A stretch of 64,000 nt of DNA, from positions 15,178,429 through 15,242,428 of the forward strand of contig NC_063264.1 of the NCBI RefSeq assembly GCF_019578655.1, written 5' to 3'. Both the position numbers and the translations under genes were made by a program. Source of the stretch: Ricinus communis (Eukaryota; Streptophyta; Magnoliopsida; Malpighiales; Euphorbiaceae). Under the pieces are notes generated by a model. That model did no database searches. It was not told the DNA's origin and saw only the letters and a program-made list of their open reading frames with translations. Below are positions 44,946-55,739 of this stretch, one piece after another; position 1 is the first letter of the stretch, and each line of letters opens with the position of its first letter.

Positions 44946-44976
44946 AATTTTTGGATTTGAGCTCCACGGTGTGACA

Positions 44977-45166
44977 CTTTGGTGTAAACCCCTTTCCCTA
45001 GTCTTCATAATGTGCCATCATATTCCTTATGTTGATAAAATTGACAGAACAATCTGTAAGAAATCGGCCTACCAAACATAATTCAAAAGTTGACACTTGA
45101 GCTTCCTTAGGTAGGGCCTCGAGACGCAATTCGTCCTCCTCATCATTAGCGAGAGTTAAATTTTCC
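44977..45166 (-). pseudogene. LINE ORF1-like DUF4283 gene, 5' part
   Basis: On the minus strand an ATG at 45166 opens MENLTLANDEEDELRLEALP, followed by ELCLVGRFLTDCSVNFINIR, the DUF4283 N-terminus. A stop (TAG) lies shortly before the chromovirus junction at 44976. The message continues at 39018. The upstream 230 bases (45167-45400) are pyrimidine-rich on the minus strand and probably form the leader. Confidence 0.75.
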
Positions 45167-45479
45167 ATCGTAGCCTCCTCTTAGCCCCCGTCGAAACCGC
45201 CATCCACACCTCCTTATTGACCCAAAAAGGACGAAGCAAGAAAAAGCAAATCCAAAGCAAAAGCCAAAGAGAGAAGAAATAATGGCAAGAACATACAAAG
45301 GAAAAAGATAAAACTCTCACACAAGGAGAGGACAAACACACACTCTTATGAAAGGAGAGGGATTATTTTTGCTCCTTTTTGCTCTTTTATAAATTTTTTG
45401 ATATCCAAAAATTTATAGAAAAAAGATGACTAATCAAAATATATATTTTGTTAGACAAGGGGATTTTATTGCAAGTTAT

Positions 45480-47060
45480 TATACTTTAATAAATAATTTT
45501 ATTTTATTTTATAATGAAAATTCTACGAGAATCAGAATTATATAAAATAAATTATTAATATTATTTAATATTAAATTAATAAATAACGAAATTAATTTAA
45601 TTAACTAAAAATTTAATATAATTGAATCCACAAATTTGTATGTTTAGCTCCTATTCACATGTTTATATATATTATGATACGGTTGCCATACATATATGAA
45701 GAAGTATATCACAATATCTGAAATCTTATTAAAAATGACGATGTATGAGTTGATTGGATGAATATTTTTATAACCATGAGAATCCTGTGTTCCGATTTTG
45801 AATAGCATAAGCTGAAAACTATATATCTCTCATATTAGTAATTATAATATATTGAATATTATTTATAACATTATCATTTTTCTTTTCCACTTGGGATCCT
45901 TTTCTTATAATTTTTATAGTTCTAAACATGGTTCTGCTAACATTGAAACAAAGTTCATTGGTCCTTTTACAATCATTGAGGATAAGTAAAGAAATAATTG
46001 AATAAAAGAAAAACAAAAGAATTAGTTATTTAAAAAAAAAACAATGTAATTTTGTAGTCTTATACATAGAGCTTAGCTGGTCATAATGAATTTGGAATCA
46101 TCTAAATATTAATAGAGTTAAGTATTAGGTAGCATTAATACATATTTAATGTCTAATAAATGATTTATTTTTGAGATAAAAAAATCTTAAGTTTAAGTTA
46201 TTCTTTTAATACTAAACACGCAATTATTTTTCTATTAACTTATTTAATAAAAGTCTGTTTCCTCACAATATTATATTTAAGTTTTTCTTTTATATTAAAT
46301 TCTTTATTTTTATTTAAGAAAATATAAATATTCAAATAATTAGAATTAATAAATATATATTGATATAAAAGATACATGTAAGAAAAACTATTTCTTATAA
46401 TTATATGGACGGAGAATAGATCATAAAATTTTAGAAAGTATATATATAATTTTATATGTATCTTTTAACGAGTTTAATTGTTTAAATGTCGAATTTAATT
46501 TTTTTTTATTTTTTTACTATTCTTATAGAGAGAATTTTACATTTATAAATCACTTTTGTAAAAGGAAAAATCTCTAACACTCTCATAATAAAAGAATCAT
46601 ATAACTGTAAAATAATAATAAAAAATACACTTATACTTATTTATTAAAATCGAGTAATATAAAATAAAATTAAAAAAAGAAAAAACCGCTATTAATCTAA
46701 AAAGCTACTAATAGAAAGTTAAAAGATGAAATTTGAATAAAAAGCAAGAAAAATGAGAGAGAAAAGAGAAGATTGATCTTAGATAAATTAGAAAAAGATA
46801 AAAGTTGGTTGCAATTATGCAACTCACTGGGAGTTAAGATGAGATATATTACACGAATCTCTCTTTCGATTCACTGTAATAATTTACAAATATCAAACGC
46901 AACATATACTCAACTTGCTATAAAATAAACAAATTATGGTCCACTTCTATTATTACTTTGCTTTTTCTACTAAATTATTAATTAAGTAAATGACTTATTT
47001 CTTAATTAACTTATATATATCTTAGGGAGTAATATATTAATATTATACTTATTCTATTAA
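45480..47060. repeat. AT-rich duplication, copy 1 (holds the empty hAT site)
   Basis: This non-coding segment is repeated at 47220-47559 and continues at 61932-62540. Matching pieces include gagaatcctgtgttccgatt versus gagaatcctttgttccaatt, and gaaacaaagttcattggt versus gaaccgaagttcattggt. At 45920-45927 it has gttctaaa where the other copy carries the hAT. I see no gene in it. Confidence 0.75.
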
Positions 47061-47219
47061 TTTATATAAATTTAATTTCGATTTAATGCTAATAAATTAT
47101 TATTATTATTGTTATTATTATTACACAATAGAATATCTTTTTCCTTTTTAGTATCAAAAGTTTTAGATATCAAGTTTTTATTGTTTCCTTATCCTACTCA
47201 AATTATATTTTATAATTAG

Positions 47220-47559
47220 AATTAGCTTTATACAACTATATCTTATTTAACATAAATAAATTTTATAATAAAAATTATAATAGAGTTAAACTTCTATTTA
47301 ATAATTATCAATATTATTTATCATTAAATCAATAATTGACTAAATTAATCCAATTAATTAAAAATTAATAAATTAAATAATATATATATTACACTATTTG
47401 TATGCTTCTATCTGGAGTCTTATTCGAATCAATATTTATATAGATATGAGAATCCTTTGTTCCAATTTTGAATATGTTGACTGTTATTTGTTACATTATT
47501 ATTATAATTATTATTTATTTTCAATTGGGATCCGATTCTTATAATTTTATAGTTCTAAG
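47220..47559. repeat. AT-rich duplication, copy 2, left part
   Basis: It corresponds to about 45490-45927 of copy 1 with several indels. It ends at the hAT target duplicate gttctaag (47552-47559). The stretch 47061-47219 between the copies is AT-rich with a tta/att run and no gene. Confidence 0.7.
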
Positions 47560-47571
47560 TAGGGTTATTCA
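47560..47571 (+). repeat. Left terminal inverted repeat of the hAT
   Basis: tagggttattca, preceded by the 8-bp duplicate gttctaag (47552-47559). The YAGGG start is usual for hAT elements. Confidence 0.8.
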
Positions 47572-47834
47572 GGGGTTGGATTTTGTTAGATTTTATGTAA
47601 ATCCAATCCAACCCAATTGCAATAGACAATATCAAAATTAACTATCAAAGCAATTCAACCCATATCCATGTCAGTAAGATGAGTTGGATCAATTATTGAA
47701 TTGGATTGGTTTTTAATTCGAACTTTTTTATTGAATTTTACATTATTTGGCCTTAATGACACTAATTCTATTTTTTTACCTCTACTTTTATTCTCTAAAT
47801 AAAAATTATACATATATATCAAATTTATAAATTC

Positions 47835-47878
<44 letters not shown>

Positions 47879-48679
47879 TCTATAATTTTTCTTATAAATT
47901 AATTTTTTTCTTTTTAATTTACAAGATGTCCAGATAAAAAATTACAATGTATTAATATTATCTATTACTAAAAAAATCATTATAATATCCAAATTAATAT
48001 AAACTACATATCATCAAAAACATTTCCCATCATAATTTACATCATTAATTTTGTTTAAATACCAACATCATTCGTACTCAAAATAAAATATAATAAAATC
48101 CTAAAATCATTCAAAAAAATTATTATCTTCTTTAGAGTAAAAAATGATAAGATAATGAACAATCTTATCTTTTTTCAAACTCCATTTGACAAGTCCAAAA
48201 CGTTGATTTCTAAAGCTGAAATATAAGCACTATACTTTTTAGAAAGAAACTATAACAGATTCAGTCAACTAGGCTAGAACCAAGTAATTCTATTATAGCA
48301 GAAAAGAGTAATTTTTATTGCAACAATCAAAATATCATTCACTACAAGTTTCTTAGTCATGTAGAACACTTAAAAGCATGAAACTTGAATATTCCTAATA
48401 AGAATATGACTTATTAAACTATTGGCTAATTGCACAAAGAAGTTTAACATTTGATAAGTAAAAGTAAAGAATAAAGTAATGCATCAATTAAATTATATTA
48501 GCAATGTATTACTAAATAGAATAGAGAGAAACTTATACAAAAAACGTTTTAAATTATGATGCTAGTCCACCATTGCAGGTTAACATAAACTTTGAAATTT
48601 TGAAAAGAAAAGAATATATAAATAATTATAAATACATAAGTAATTGCAAATATATAAAAGTCATTAACAATATTTATAA
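47572..48679. other. hAT 3' untranslated and subterminal region
   Basis: Non-coding and AT-rich, with a (TA)n run at 47839-47873. No further gene is seen between the transposase end and the left terminal repeat. Confidence 0.6.
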
Positions 48680-49205
48680 TTAAAACTCACCTGATTCAAA
48701 TTCTTCAGATGCTTCCACATGATCCATAGCTTCTCGAAGGTTAATGGGATCAGTGTAGACCTTAATCAATTTTGGGACCAAACAAGAGCCTCTACCATCA
48801 AATGTGATAAAAGAAACTCCTAAATGGATCGAGTGTACACCCGTGCTAAATGTTGATTTTGATGCAACAGGGGAAACATGAATAACTAACACATTTTTAG
48901 CTACTTGAGAAAGAATAGAATATCGAGATGAATTACATTTCTACCAACCCAAAACATCAAACTTATCATCAATTTCTTCATAAGTTTTTGATAAGTATCT
49001 TATTACCTTTGATTCACTTTCCAATCTTTGGACCTATTTCCTATGCCTTAAATACTTGTATTAGAATCTCAAAGTGTGATCATCTTCAACATCATCCAAA
49101 CTCACATCATCTGAAGCTTGACTCGAACTACATGCTCCAAGTCCAATATTACTATTCAAATCACTCAAATAGTGAGCATATAGTTGGGCCATTGTTGCTT
49201 CAAGT
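48680..49205 (-). pseudogene. hAT transposase, C-terminal dimerisation part
   Basis: It starts with LEATMAQLYAHYLSDLNSN and a Ser/Asp-rich linker. After a stop and a shift, FDVLGW, then SILSQVAKNVLVIHVSPVAS and KSTFSTG, form the hAT C-terminal domain. It closes with ASEEFESGEF and a stop at 48680. The conserved Glu of the usual SESAFS is Lys. Confidence 0.85.
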
Positions 49206-49210
49206 TTATT

Positions 49211-50116
49211 TGATATGATCTTAACTAAGAATGGAGGCACTCGCACCAATATGCTTGAAATCGTCGCCAAGATCGAAAATTTGAATGTTTGCCAAGAATG
49301 CGGAACTAACAACCTTAATTATAACGAGCTAAGACCTTTAGTTATAATAAGATGAATGCTCAATTAATCCTAAAACTAACAAGTTTTAATTGGATTAATT
49401 AAGGTAGAAGTGAATCTAAACTAAACAAATTAATTTAAATTTAAGAAACACAATAAGGGAACCCCTTAGCAAAGCAAAGCTTTTGATAATAATGATACTC
49501 TGCTTGTGGCCTAATGACCTTTCTCTATTTATGTATAACTCTCCTAAACTTATTCAACTAAGGAATATAATGAATGGCTAGAAATAAACTAATCTAAGGC
49601 CTTTAACAAATTCGGCCAAAAGAAGGAAAGCCAAATCCTTTTTTAATAAGGATTTCGGCCAAATAAGAATTCTAAATAAAAAAAGTCAAATCATTTTCCT
49701 AAATAGTATTCGACTTTCTAAAGAAAATAAATAAAGATAATTATGTTCACACCCATGCACATGCATGCAAACCCATGCAAAGGTGTTTACACTTATGCAC
49801 GTGCATGCATAATTCGGCCAAATAAAAGGCAGCCCCATGTGTTATCTCTTCATTAGTCCATGTTGCACCCATGTGGCTTCAATCTTCTTTCAAACTTGGG
49901 CCTCTTGGTATGAAATGCAAGAAACAAGCCTTGGATCATCTTCTAATACATAATCTCCTACACCCATGTAGCTAAAGTATATCTTGCTTATAATATCTCC
50001 ATGAATGAATACAAGGCAGCCTTGAACCTCTTGCTTCTAATCTCGTCATTGGACCTTCATATTTGAATGGATCATCTTTAGCCTTGCTAGGTGAAATCCT
50101 TACCTTAGTTGCATCA
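49211..50116 (-). repeat. 3' LTR of the Gypsy element in the hAT
   Basis: 906 bp, defined by alignment with 52453-52819 and by the flanking duplicates. The first 145 bases (minus strand) are also coding: the pol frame runs in and stops at 49972. A catgcatgca-rich region lies at 49750-49812. Internal non-coding sequence fills the rest. Confidence 0.82.
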
Positions 50117-50144
50117 TTTTCTTCTTCCTCAAGAGAATTCATCC
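49972..50144 (-). pseudogene. Pol tail running into the 3' LTR
   Basis: Directly after the RNase H break the frame reads EDLDSRMNSLEEEEND, the usual end of pol in this family. It then enters the LTR at 50116 and continues through DPFKYEGPMTRLEARGSRL to a stop at 49972. About 45 codons are thus encoded by the LTR itself. The truncated 5' LTR repeats this part (52819-52675). Confidence 0.8.
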
Positions 50145-51135
50145 TCGAATCAAGATCTTCATCAATCTCAAAAGTTTTAGTGAAATCAGGAAGTGAAAGA
50201 ATAGGAGAAGAAGTAAGTTTATCCTTGAGCATGTCAAATGCTCGTTCTTGAGATTCTCCCCACTTAAACTTCACATCTTTCTTCACAAGCTCATTTAGTG
50301 GTGCAGCTATGGTGCTAAAGTTCTTTACAAACCGCCTATAGAAGCTTCCAAGTCCATGGAAACTTCAGACTTCACTAACACTTTTGGATGTTGGCCATTC
50401 TTTGATTGTTTCACCTTTTCTTGATCGACTTCAACTCCTTTTGCACTAACAATAAAACCAAGAAACACAAGCTTGTTTGTGCAAAAATCACACTTTTTAA
50501 GGTTAGCAAACTTTTGCGTAAGATTTCTAAAACCAAACACACATGTTCTACATCTTCATCATAAGACCGATTATAAATAAGTATATCATCAAAATAAACC
50601 ACAACGAATTTCCTATATAAGCACGCAAAACATGGTTCATTAATTTCATGAATGTACTAAGTGCATTGGTTAAACCAAATGACATGACTAACCATTCATA
50701 CAAACCAAACTTAGTTTTAAATGCAGTTTTTCATTCATCTCTCTCTTTCATTCTAATTTGATGATAACCACTTTTCAAGTCAATCTTAGTAAATATGATT
50801 GCCCCATACAATTCATCAAGCATATCATCTAACCTAGAAATATGATGATGATATTTAACAGTTATTTTGTTATTGCACGACAATTAAAACATATATGCTA
50901 AGAACCATCTCTCTTAAGGACAAGTATAACAGGAACAACATATGGACTTAAACTTTTCCTAACATAACCTTTACTCATGAGGTCTTCAACTTAGTGTTTT
51001 AACTCTTTTGTTTCCTTAGGATTAGCCCGATACGCCTGCCTATTAGGTATAATAGAACTAGGTACAAAGTCAATTTGATAATCAATTCTACGAATGGGAG
51101 GCAAACCATTTGGAATTTCTTTTGGAAACAAGTCT
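50145..51135 (-). pseudogene. RT and RNase H start of the Gypsy in the hAT
   Basis: After LPPIRRIDYQIDFVPSSIIP the frames pass through KGYVRKSLSPYVVPVILV and FGLTNAL-type pieces with several stops. Then come [13 protein letters not shown] (catalytic FDD box near 50590), LVFLGFIVSAKGVEVDQEKV and the connection KFKWGESQERAFDMLKDKL. The RNase H domain begins with PDFTKTFEID and then breaks off at about 50145. Confidence 0.85.
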
Positions 51136-51522
51136 TCAAACTCCTGTAGAAGAGAAAATAAAACCACTAGGCAAAGAGGGGTTAAGTTCGTTAGTTGAGT
51201 ACATAAGTGTAAGTACTTGCCTATTTTCGCTCATTGCTTTCCATACATTTCTCTCTCTTACAAGAAAACTCACTTTTCTCTCTTTACTCATCTCTTCTTT
51301 TTCTTGCGCATCACATATTAGACTATTCTCCCTTTTGTGCAAACTCTCTTTATTCTCTCCTTTTTCCTCTCTTTTCTCACACCTCTCATTATTTTCCACT
51401 CTACTCTCATTTTGCTTGTGGACCTTTTCTTTTTTTCTTTGTGCACTCTCACGCTCTCTTTTCTCTTTTTCATATGCTTCTATATGCTGTTTCAACACCT
51501 TTTTAATCTTCAAACACTTCAT
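51136..51522 (-). pseudogene. Charged pol linker between protease and RT
   Basis: A 128-codon frame is rich in Lys/Glu/Arg (EKEKRERESAQRKKEKVHKQ and onward) and ends with LTLMYSTNELNPSLPS. The same kind of charged spacer followed by NTNELxxSLPS occurs at this place in related plant Gypsy polyproteins, so it is coding and not a composition artefact. Confidence 0.7.
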
Positions 51523-51853
51523 TAGGTATTAAAGGTACAAGAGTATAGAATTTTCTATGTAAAATGAGTGAGTAAAAATTGGCACGCCCATCGTTCATTA
51601 TAGACCTATCATACAACCATGGTCTACCTAACAAGTTATGACATGCTTGCATTGGAATCACATCACAAATTACCTCATCATGGAACTTTTTAACTTTGAA
51701 TGCAATCTTAACTTGCTTAGTCACCCTAATACCCGCATTTTCATTAAGCCAATGTAGAGTGTATGGCCTAGGATGTCTCATAGTTGGTAACTTAAGCTTA
51801 TCCACCATCATGGTACTTGCAATATTAGTACAACTACCCCCATCTATTATCAT
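51503..51853 (-). pseudogene. Aspartic protease of the Gypsy in the hAT
   Basis: The 116-codon frame starts at MIIDGGSCTNIAS (active-site Asp-Gly-Gly type of this family). HPRPYTLHWLNENAGIRVTK, VICDVIPMQACHNLLGRPWL and YDRSIMNDGRANFY follow. The whole domain is open. Confidence 0.88.
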
Positions 51854-52099
51854 GCAACAAATTTTTTCTTGTACTAAACAACGAGTATGGAAGATGTTTT
51901 CCTTTTGTACCTATGTAGCAAGTTTAAAGCTCTAAGAGTTACAAGAACGTCACCTTCTTCGCCATCTTGTTGAGCTTCATCATGGTTCATCTCACTTGGA
52001 TCACAGTCTTCCAATTCAAGCATCTCATCACTATCACTTTATTCATCCCTAGCAAACACCAATTCGCCACCTTTAATCTCCATAGTGTGTTTGTTTAGA

Positions 52100-52452
52100 C
52101 ATTGAGAGGAGATGTGTCCATAACCCAAGCACTTGAAGCATTGAATCTTCTTGGGCTTGTCACCTTGCGTTTTTCCCTTAGGATTAGTATCAAACTTTGC
52201 TTCTCCCTTAGTGTCTTTTGCTACATCTTCCCCCTTGCTATAGGGTTGATTGCCACCTTTCTAATTGGAATTTGTTTTCCAATTTAAAATCTTGGAGGTC
52301 TTGCTTTTATTCTTCAATTGCTTCTTAATTTTAATCGCCATTTGCAATATATCTTCCATCTCTATATAATGCTGCAATTCAACAAGGTTAGCAATATCTT
52401 TATTCGAACCATGCAAGAATCGAGCCATGGTGGATTCCCTATCTTCCTCTAT
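52100..52452 (-). pseudogene. Gag C-terminal part and zinc knuckle of the Gypsy in the hAT
   Basis: The frame gives EDRESTMARFLHGSNKDIAN and VELQHYIEMEDILQMAIKI, which is the end of the capsid domain. A basic linker and the knuckle CFKCLGYGHISSQC (about 52155-52114), a perfect CCHC, follow. Stops occur near 52260 and 52045. Confidence 0.85.
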
Positions 52453-52819
52453 CCCATGCACATGCATGCAAACCCATGCAAATGTGTTTACACTTATGCA
52501 CGTGCATGCATAATTCGGCCAAATAAAGGGCAGTCCCATGTGTTATCTCTTTATTAGTCCATGTTGCACCCATGTGGCTTCAATATTCTTTCAAACTTGG
52601 TCCTCTTAGTATGAAATGCAAGAAACAAGCCTTGGATCATCTTCTAATGCATAATCTCTCACATTGATGTAGCTAAAGTACATCTTGCTTGTAATATGCT
52701 CCATGAATGAATACAAGGCAGCCTTGAACCTCTTGCTTCTAGATCTCATCATTGGACCTTCATACTTCAATGGATCATATTCAGCCTTGCTAGGTGAAGT
52801 CCTTGCCTTGGTTGCATCA
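52453..52819 (-). repeat. 5' LTR of the Gypsy element in the hAT, truncated
   Basis: It matches 49752-50116 closely over 367 bases. The remaining part of the LTR, the primer site and the start of gag are absent: at 52452 the sequence passes straight into gag coding for EDRESTMARF. Confidence 0.85.
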
Positions 52820-52824
52820 TTATC

Positions 52825-53510
52825 ACCCATCTTCTTAGCTTTCAAACTGTCATAAATCCCATCAAAGCAATACCTAACATAGGCAAACTTGTAGCAAGGA
52901 TCTGTAACAACAACAACAAATAATAAAAAGTTGAGATTATCATCATTTTCCCAATACTTATCCAACTTCTTCTTCATTTGGACAACCATAGAATCCAAAA
53001 GCCAATTCCCACTACTTATTAATGATTGTAACTTATTTATCAATGCCATTAGCTCATAAAAAAAGTACTTGATGTGATATACAAAGAACTAGAAAATTGC
53101 GAAGTGACAATATAAAAGAGCCTAAAAAACTTGACCAAAACTCTAGTACTATTCCAATCATCTTTATCTGGAGACCAATGTTCTTGTTTTTATCAAAATA
53201 GGAAAGATATTTTGAATCTTCAATCTCTAACTTGTCAAAAGTCTTCTCAAACTTCTCAGCATTTTTTAACATTTTATAGGTGGAATTCCACTTAGTTTCA
53301 ATATCAAGACAAACAAGGCCCTTGCTTTCTATCTTAACTTTCTCCACACACATCTTAAAAGTTTGATACCTTGAAGGAGATGACCTTACATACCTTATTG
53401 CATTTCTAATTTGAGAATTGATTGGTTATATTCATCTAAACCCTCTTTAACAACAAGATTTAGAATATGAGCACAACAACTCACATGTAAGAAATCATGA
53501 CTCAAGATAG
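52825..53510 (-). pseudogene. hAT transposase, middle part
   Basis: It begins LSHDFLHVSCCAHILNLVV, then a stop (expected ..IRNAIRYVRS region), VEKVKIESKGLVCLDIETKW, NSTYKMLKNAEKFEKTFDKL, and after a gap MKKKLDKYWENDDNLN and DPCYKFAYVRYCFDGIYDSL. It ends in AKKMGD at the Gypsy junction near 52824. Confidence 0.88.
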
Positions 53511-55720
53511 TGTCAGTATCCATTTTCTGAATCTAGATATCGAGGAAATTACAGAAAGCCCCATGATGAAAGTTACTGCCTTCTTGGATCTCGTAGACGA
53601 AGGACGGGCAAATCCGACAAAAATCATGTTTTTGAATTTGATTTGGAGTTAATTGTCAAGAAAAATGCAGTTTGAGGGTCAAAACAATAAATTTCACAAG
53701 TTCAGAGACTAAATTTTAAACTTTTTACAAACTTCCCATATTTAGAGCCAATCGGCTCTACGTAGAGCTAATCAGCTCTACGTAGAGCTGATCGATAGTG
53801 TCGATTTGGTTTTTCTTAGTTCGACGTCTTTTTTTGACACTCTTACATCCAGATATAGATTCTAGAAGGTATTTGACGATAATTGATAGATTTTAATAAT
53901 ATTTATTTGAATTTTAAAGACTTAATTTATTGGATATTAGTAAATGATTATCGATTCTTTAATAATGGAGTTTAAAATAAAATTGAAGTCTATCTGCTCC
54001 TCTAGGATTCTCTTAAAACCCTATCTCTATAAGTAAAAAGTGATGACCTCAGAAAAAAAACATCAATTAGAATACTATGATTGCAAACCTACATTTATTT
54101 TTTTAAAGCAGAGAGTGTTTTTGGTAACTAAGAAGCAAGGTCACTAAGAAAGAACTCAAAACTTGGAAAGTTTTTTGAAATGAACAAAAGCTTTTCAATA
54201 CCTCATCCAATACTAGATTCCCAACTGATTTTCGACTCAACTGATTCATTCATGTCCTCAGACTTGTACAACATTCAACAATAGTGACAACCTTAGGGTT
54301 ACTCAAGATCCATCATCATCATCATCAACATCACTCTCCCATTAAATTGGTTTTCCTATTCTTTTATATTTTTTTTAGAAACATGAATAGGGTTTCTTTC
54401 ATGTATTATTTTCATGCTTGATGTGATTAGTTTAGGGTTTCTTATGGATTATAATATGTTACTGATTTTATTGGGTTTGGATCTGATAATAAGAACACTA
54501 GGGGTTTGAATATGATAATATGTCTACCTTTGGATTTTGAATCTGATTAATCACATGATTAGGATTACATGATTAGATTTGTATTTTCTTTATAATTTTA
54601 TAATGAGATTAGTTTATTAGGATTATATGATTAATCTGCCATGTTTGTTCACTATATGTTTAGCCTTTTAAGGTCTGCATAACTTTTAGGGTTTCTGGTT
54701 TAATATGATATTATTTATATCTTTTATTTTATTTTTATTTTTTTCATGTTCTAATTAATTTTTCTACCTTACGTGCATATGAAATTATTTTTGGGACGTG
54801 AGAATTATAAAGAAATTGAAGAAACCAGCCTGAAGAAGCCTTATAGTTGATCACTTAGCTCATCTCAGTCTTGATATTTAGATTTTTACGAGTTTTTGAT
54901 GTTTTTTTGATGATTTTATGTACTGTAATTTAGTTTTAGGATTTTTCTTTATAATTTTTAGTTGTAGGCCGAATTGTAATAGCTAGATTTACTTTTTGCA
55001 CTTTATGTTTATTAATTTTTTTGGGTTTAATGTATGTCAAATAACTGTAACATAACTACTCAATCAAAATGGAACACATAGACTTTAGGTTAAAATTAGA
55101 CCTAATATGAAAACTGTAGTCTATTTGGTTAATCAATATTAATTAGGCTTAAGTTCTAAAATCAAAGTAGACTTAGTGGGCTTCACCATGTTTTAGTTAG
55201 GATTGGACCATAATAGAATTATATTCACACAATTGAGCCTTATCATAATTAGTAGTCCATCTAGGATTAAAGGCTTGGTGAAATATAACTTATAATTGGA
55301 CTAGACTAGGAAGGATTTGTATGTAACTAACTAGCAAGCGAGATTAATAACCTTAATATGGGCTGGGCTTAATAAGAATAGGCTAGACTTATGTGAACTA
55401 TATTTGTTATTTGGTATGCTTGTATATGAACTGCTATGTTTATAGGGAATGATTTGTTAAATAACAAAATTAAAGGTTAAGATACACTAATAAGAAAGTT
55501 GGCTTCTGGATCCATATCTGGATTTGTGGCATAAGCTTTCTTATGGAATATAAGAAACGTCAGTCATTAGTAAAAGTATCTCGGTGAATACCCGGATGGC
55601 GACTCCCATCCCTATGCTAGTCTTAATGACTAGCTAGCGTGTTCCTGATTAGGTTGAAAAACCTTATAGTGTCGTAGTCGCTAAAGATACTTAAGTGCAC
55701 GCCCGAAACTATCGCCCACA
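53511..55720 (+). repeat. 5' LTR of the LARD-like element (LTR copy C)
   Basis: It starts TGTCAGTATCC and ends CGCCCACA. A near-palindromic 20-bp-spaced motif (agagccaatcggctct and variants) lies at 53744-53795, a TATA-like box at about 54027-54034, and the 'ggcgactccc' and 'gtagtcgctaaagatac' phrases near the end. Confidence 0.85.
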
Positions 55721-55721
55721 G

Positions 55722-55739
55722 TGGCAAATCCACTAGGGA
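55722..55739 (+). other. Primer-binding site of the LARD-like element
   Basis: tggcaaatccactaggga differs from the site at 8139-8156 at three positions. It lies one base after the LTR. Confidence 0.6.

Larger units (their letters stand above)
39019..44976 (-). mobile_element. Nearly intact chromovirus (Ty3/Gypsy), 5,958 bp
   Basis: LTRs at 39019-39669 (3') and 44336-44976 (5') match closely: by eye about 20 substitutions and one 10-bp indel. Both start TGTCACACC and end CACGTGACA on the minus strand. A tRNA-Met primer site adjoins the 5' LTR. One continuous gag-pol frame runs 44264 to 39681 (1,527 codons) with eight stops and no frameshift, ending in a chromodomain. cttt lies on both sides (39015-39018, 44977-44980), a 4-base duplicate. 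It splits a DUF4283 gene. Galadriel-type lineage is possible, but I cannot place it firmly. Confidence 0.92.
44336..44976 (-). repeat. 5' LTR of the chromovirus
   Basis: It is 641 bp and lacks one 10-bp unit of the array present in the other LTR. The TATA box on the minus strand is CTATAAATA (complement 44593-44601). It drives gag-pol, which starts about 70 bases beyond the LTR. Confidence 0.92.
49211..52819 (-). mobile_element. Internally deleted Gypsy element inside the hAT
   Basis: Near-perfect 5-bp duplicates ttatt (49206-49210) and ttatc (52820-52824) flank it. On the minus strand it starts TGATGCAAC and ends GATCATATCA. The 3' LTR is 49211-50116; the 5' LTR keeps only its first 367 bases (52453-52819) and then joins gag directly. 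Gag, zinc knuckle, protease, a charged linker and RT follow in order. RNase H is cut after its first strand and joined to the pol tail, so the rest of RNase H and the integrase are missing. The lineage is a plant Ty3/Gypsy that I cannot name more closely. Confidence 0.88.

Noticed and set aside
48928..49218. 96-codon plus-strand frame
   Set aside because: It is antisense to the hAT transposase C-terminal part, which shows family motifs.
51110..51532. 140-codon Ser/Phe/Leu-rich plus-strand frame
   Set aside because: It is the complement of the charged pol linker read on the minus strand, which fits the element's gene order.
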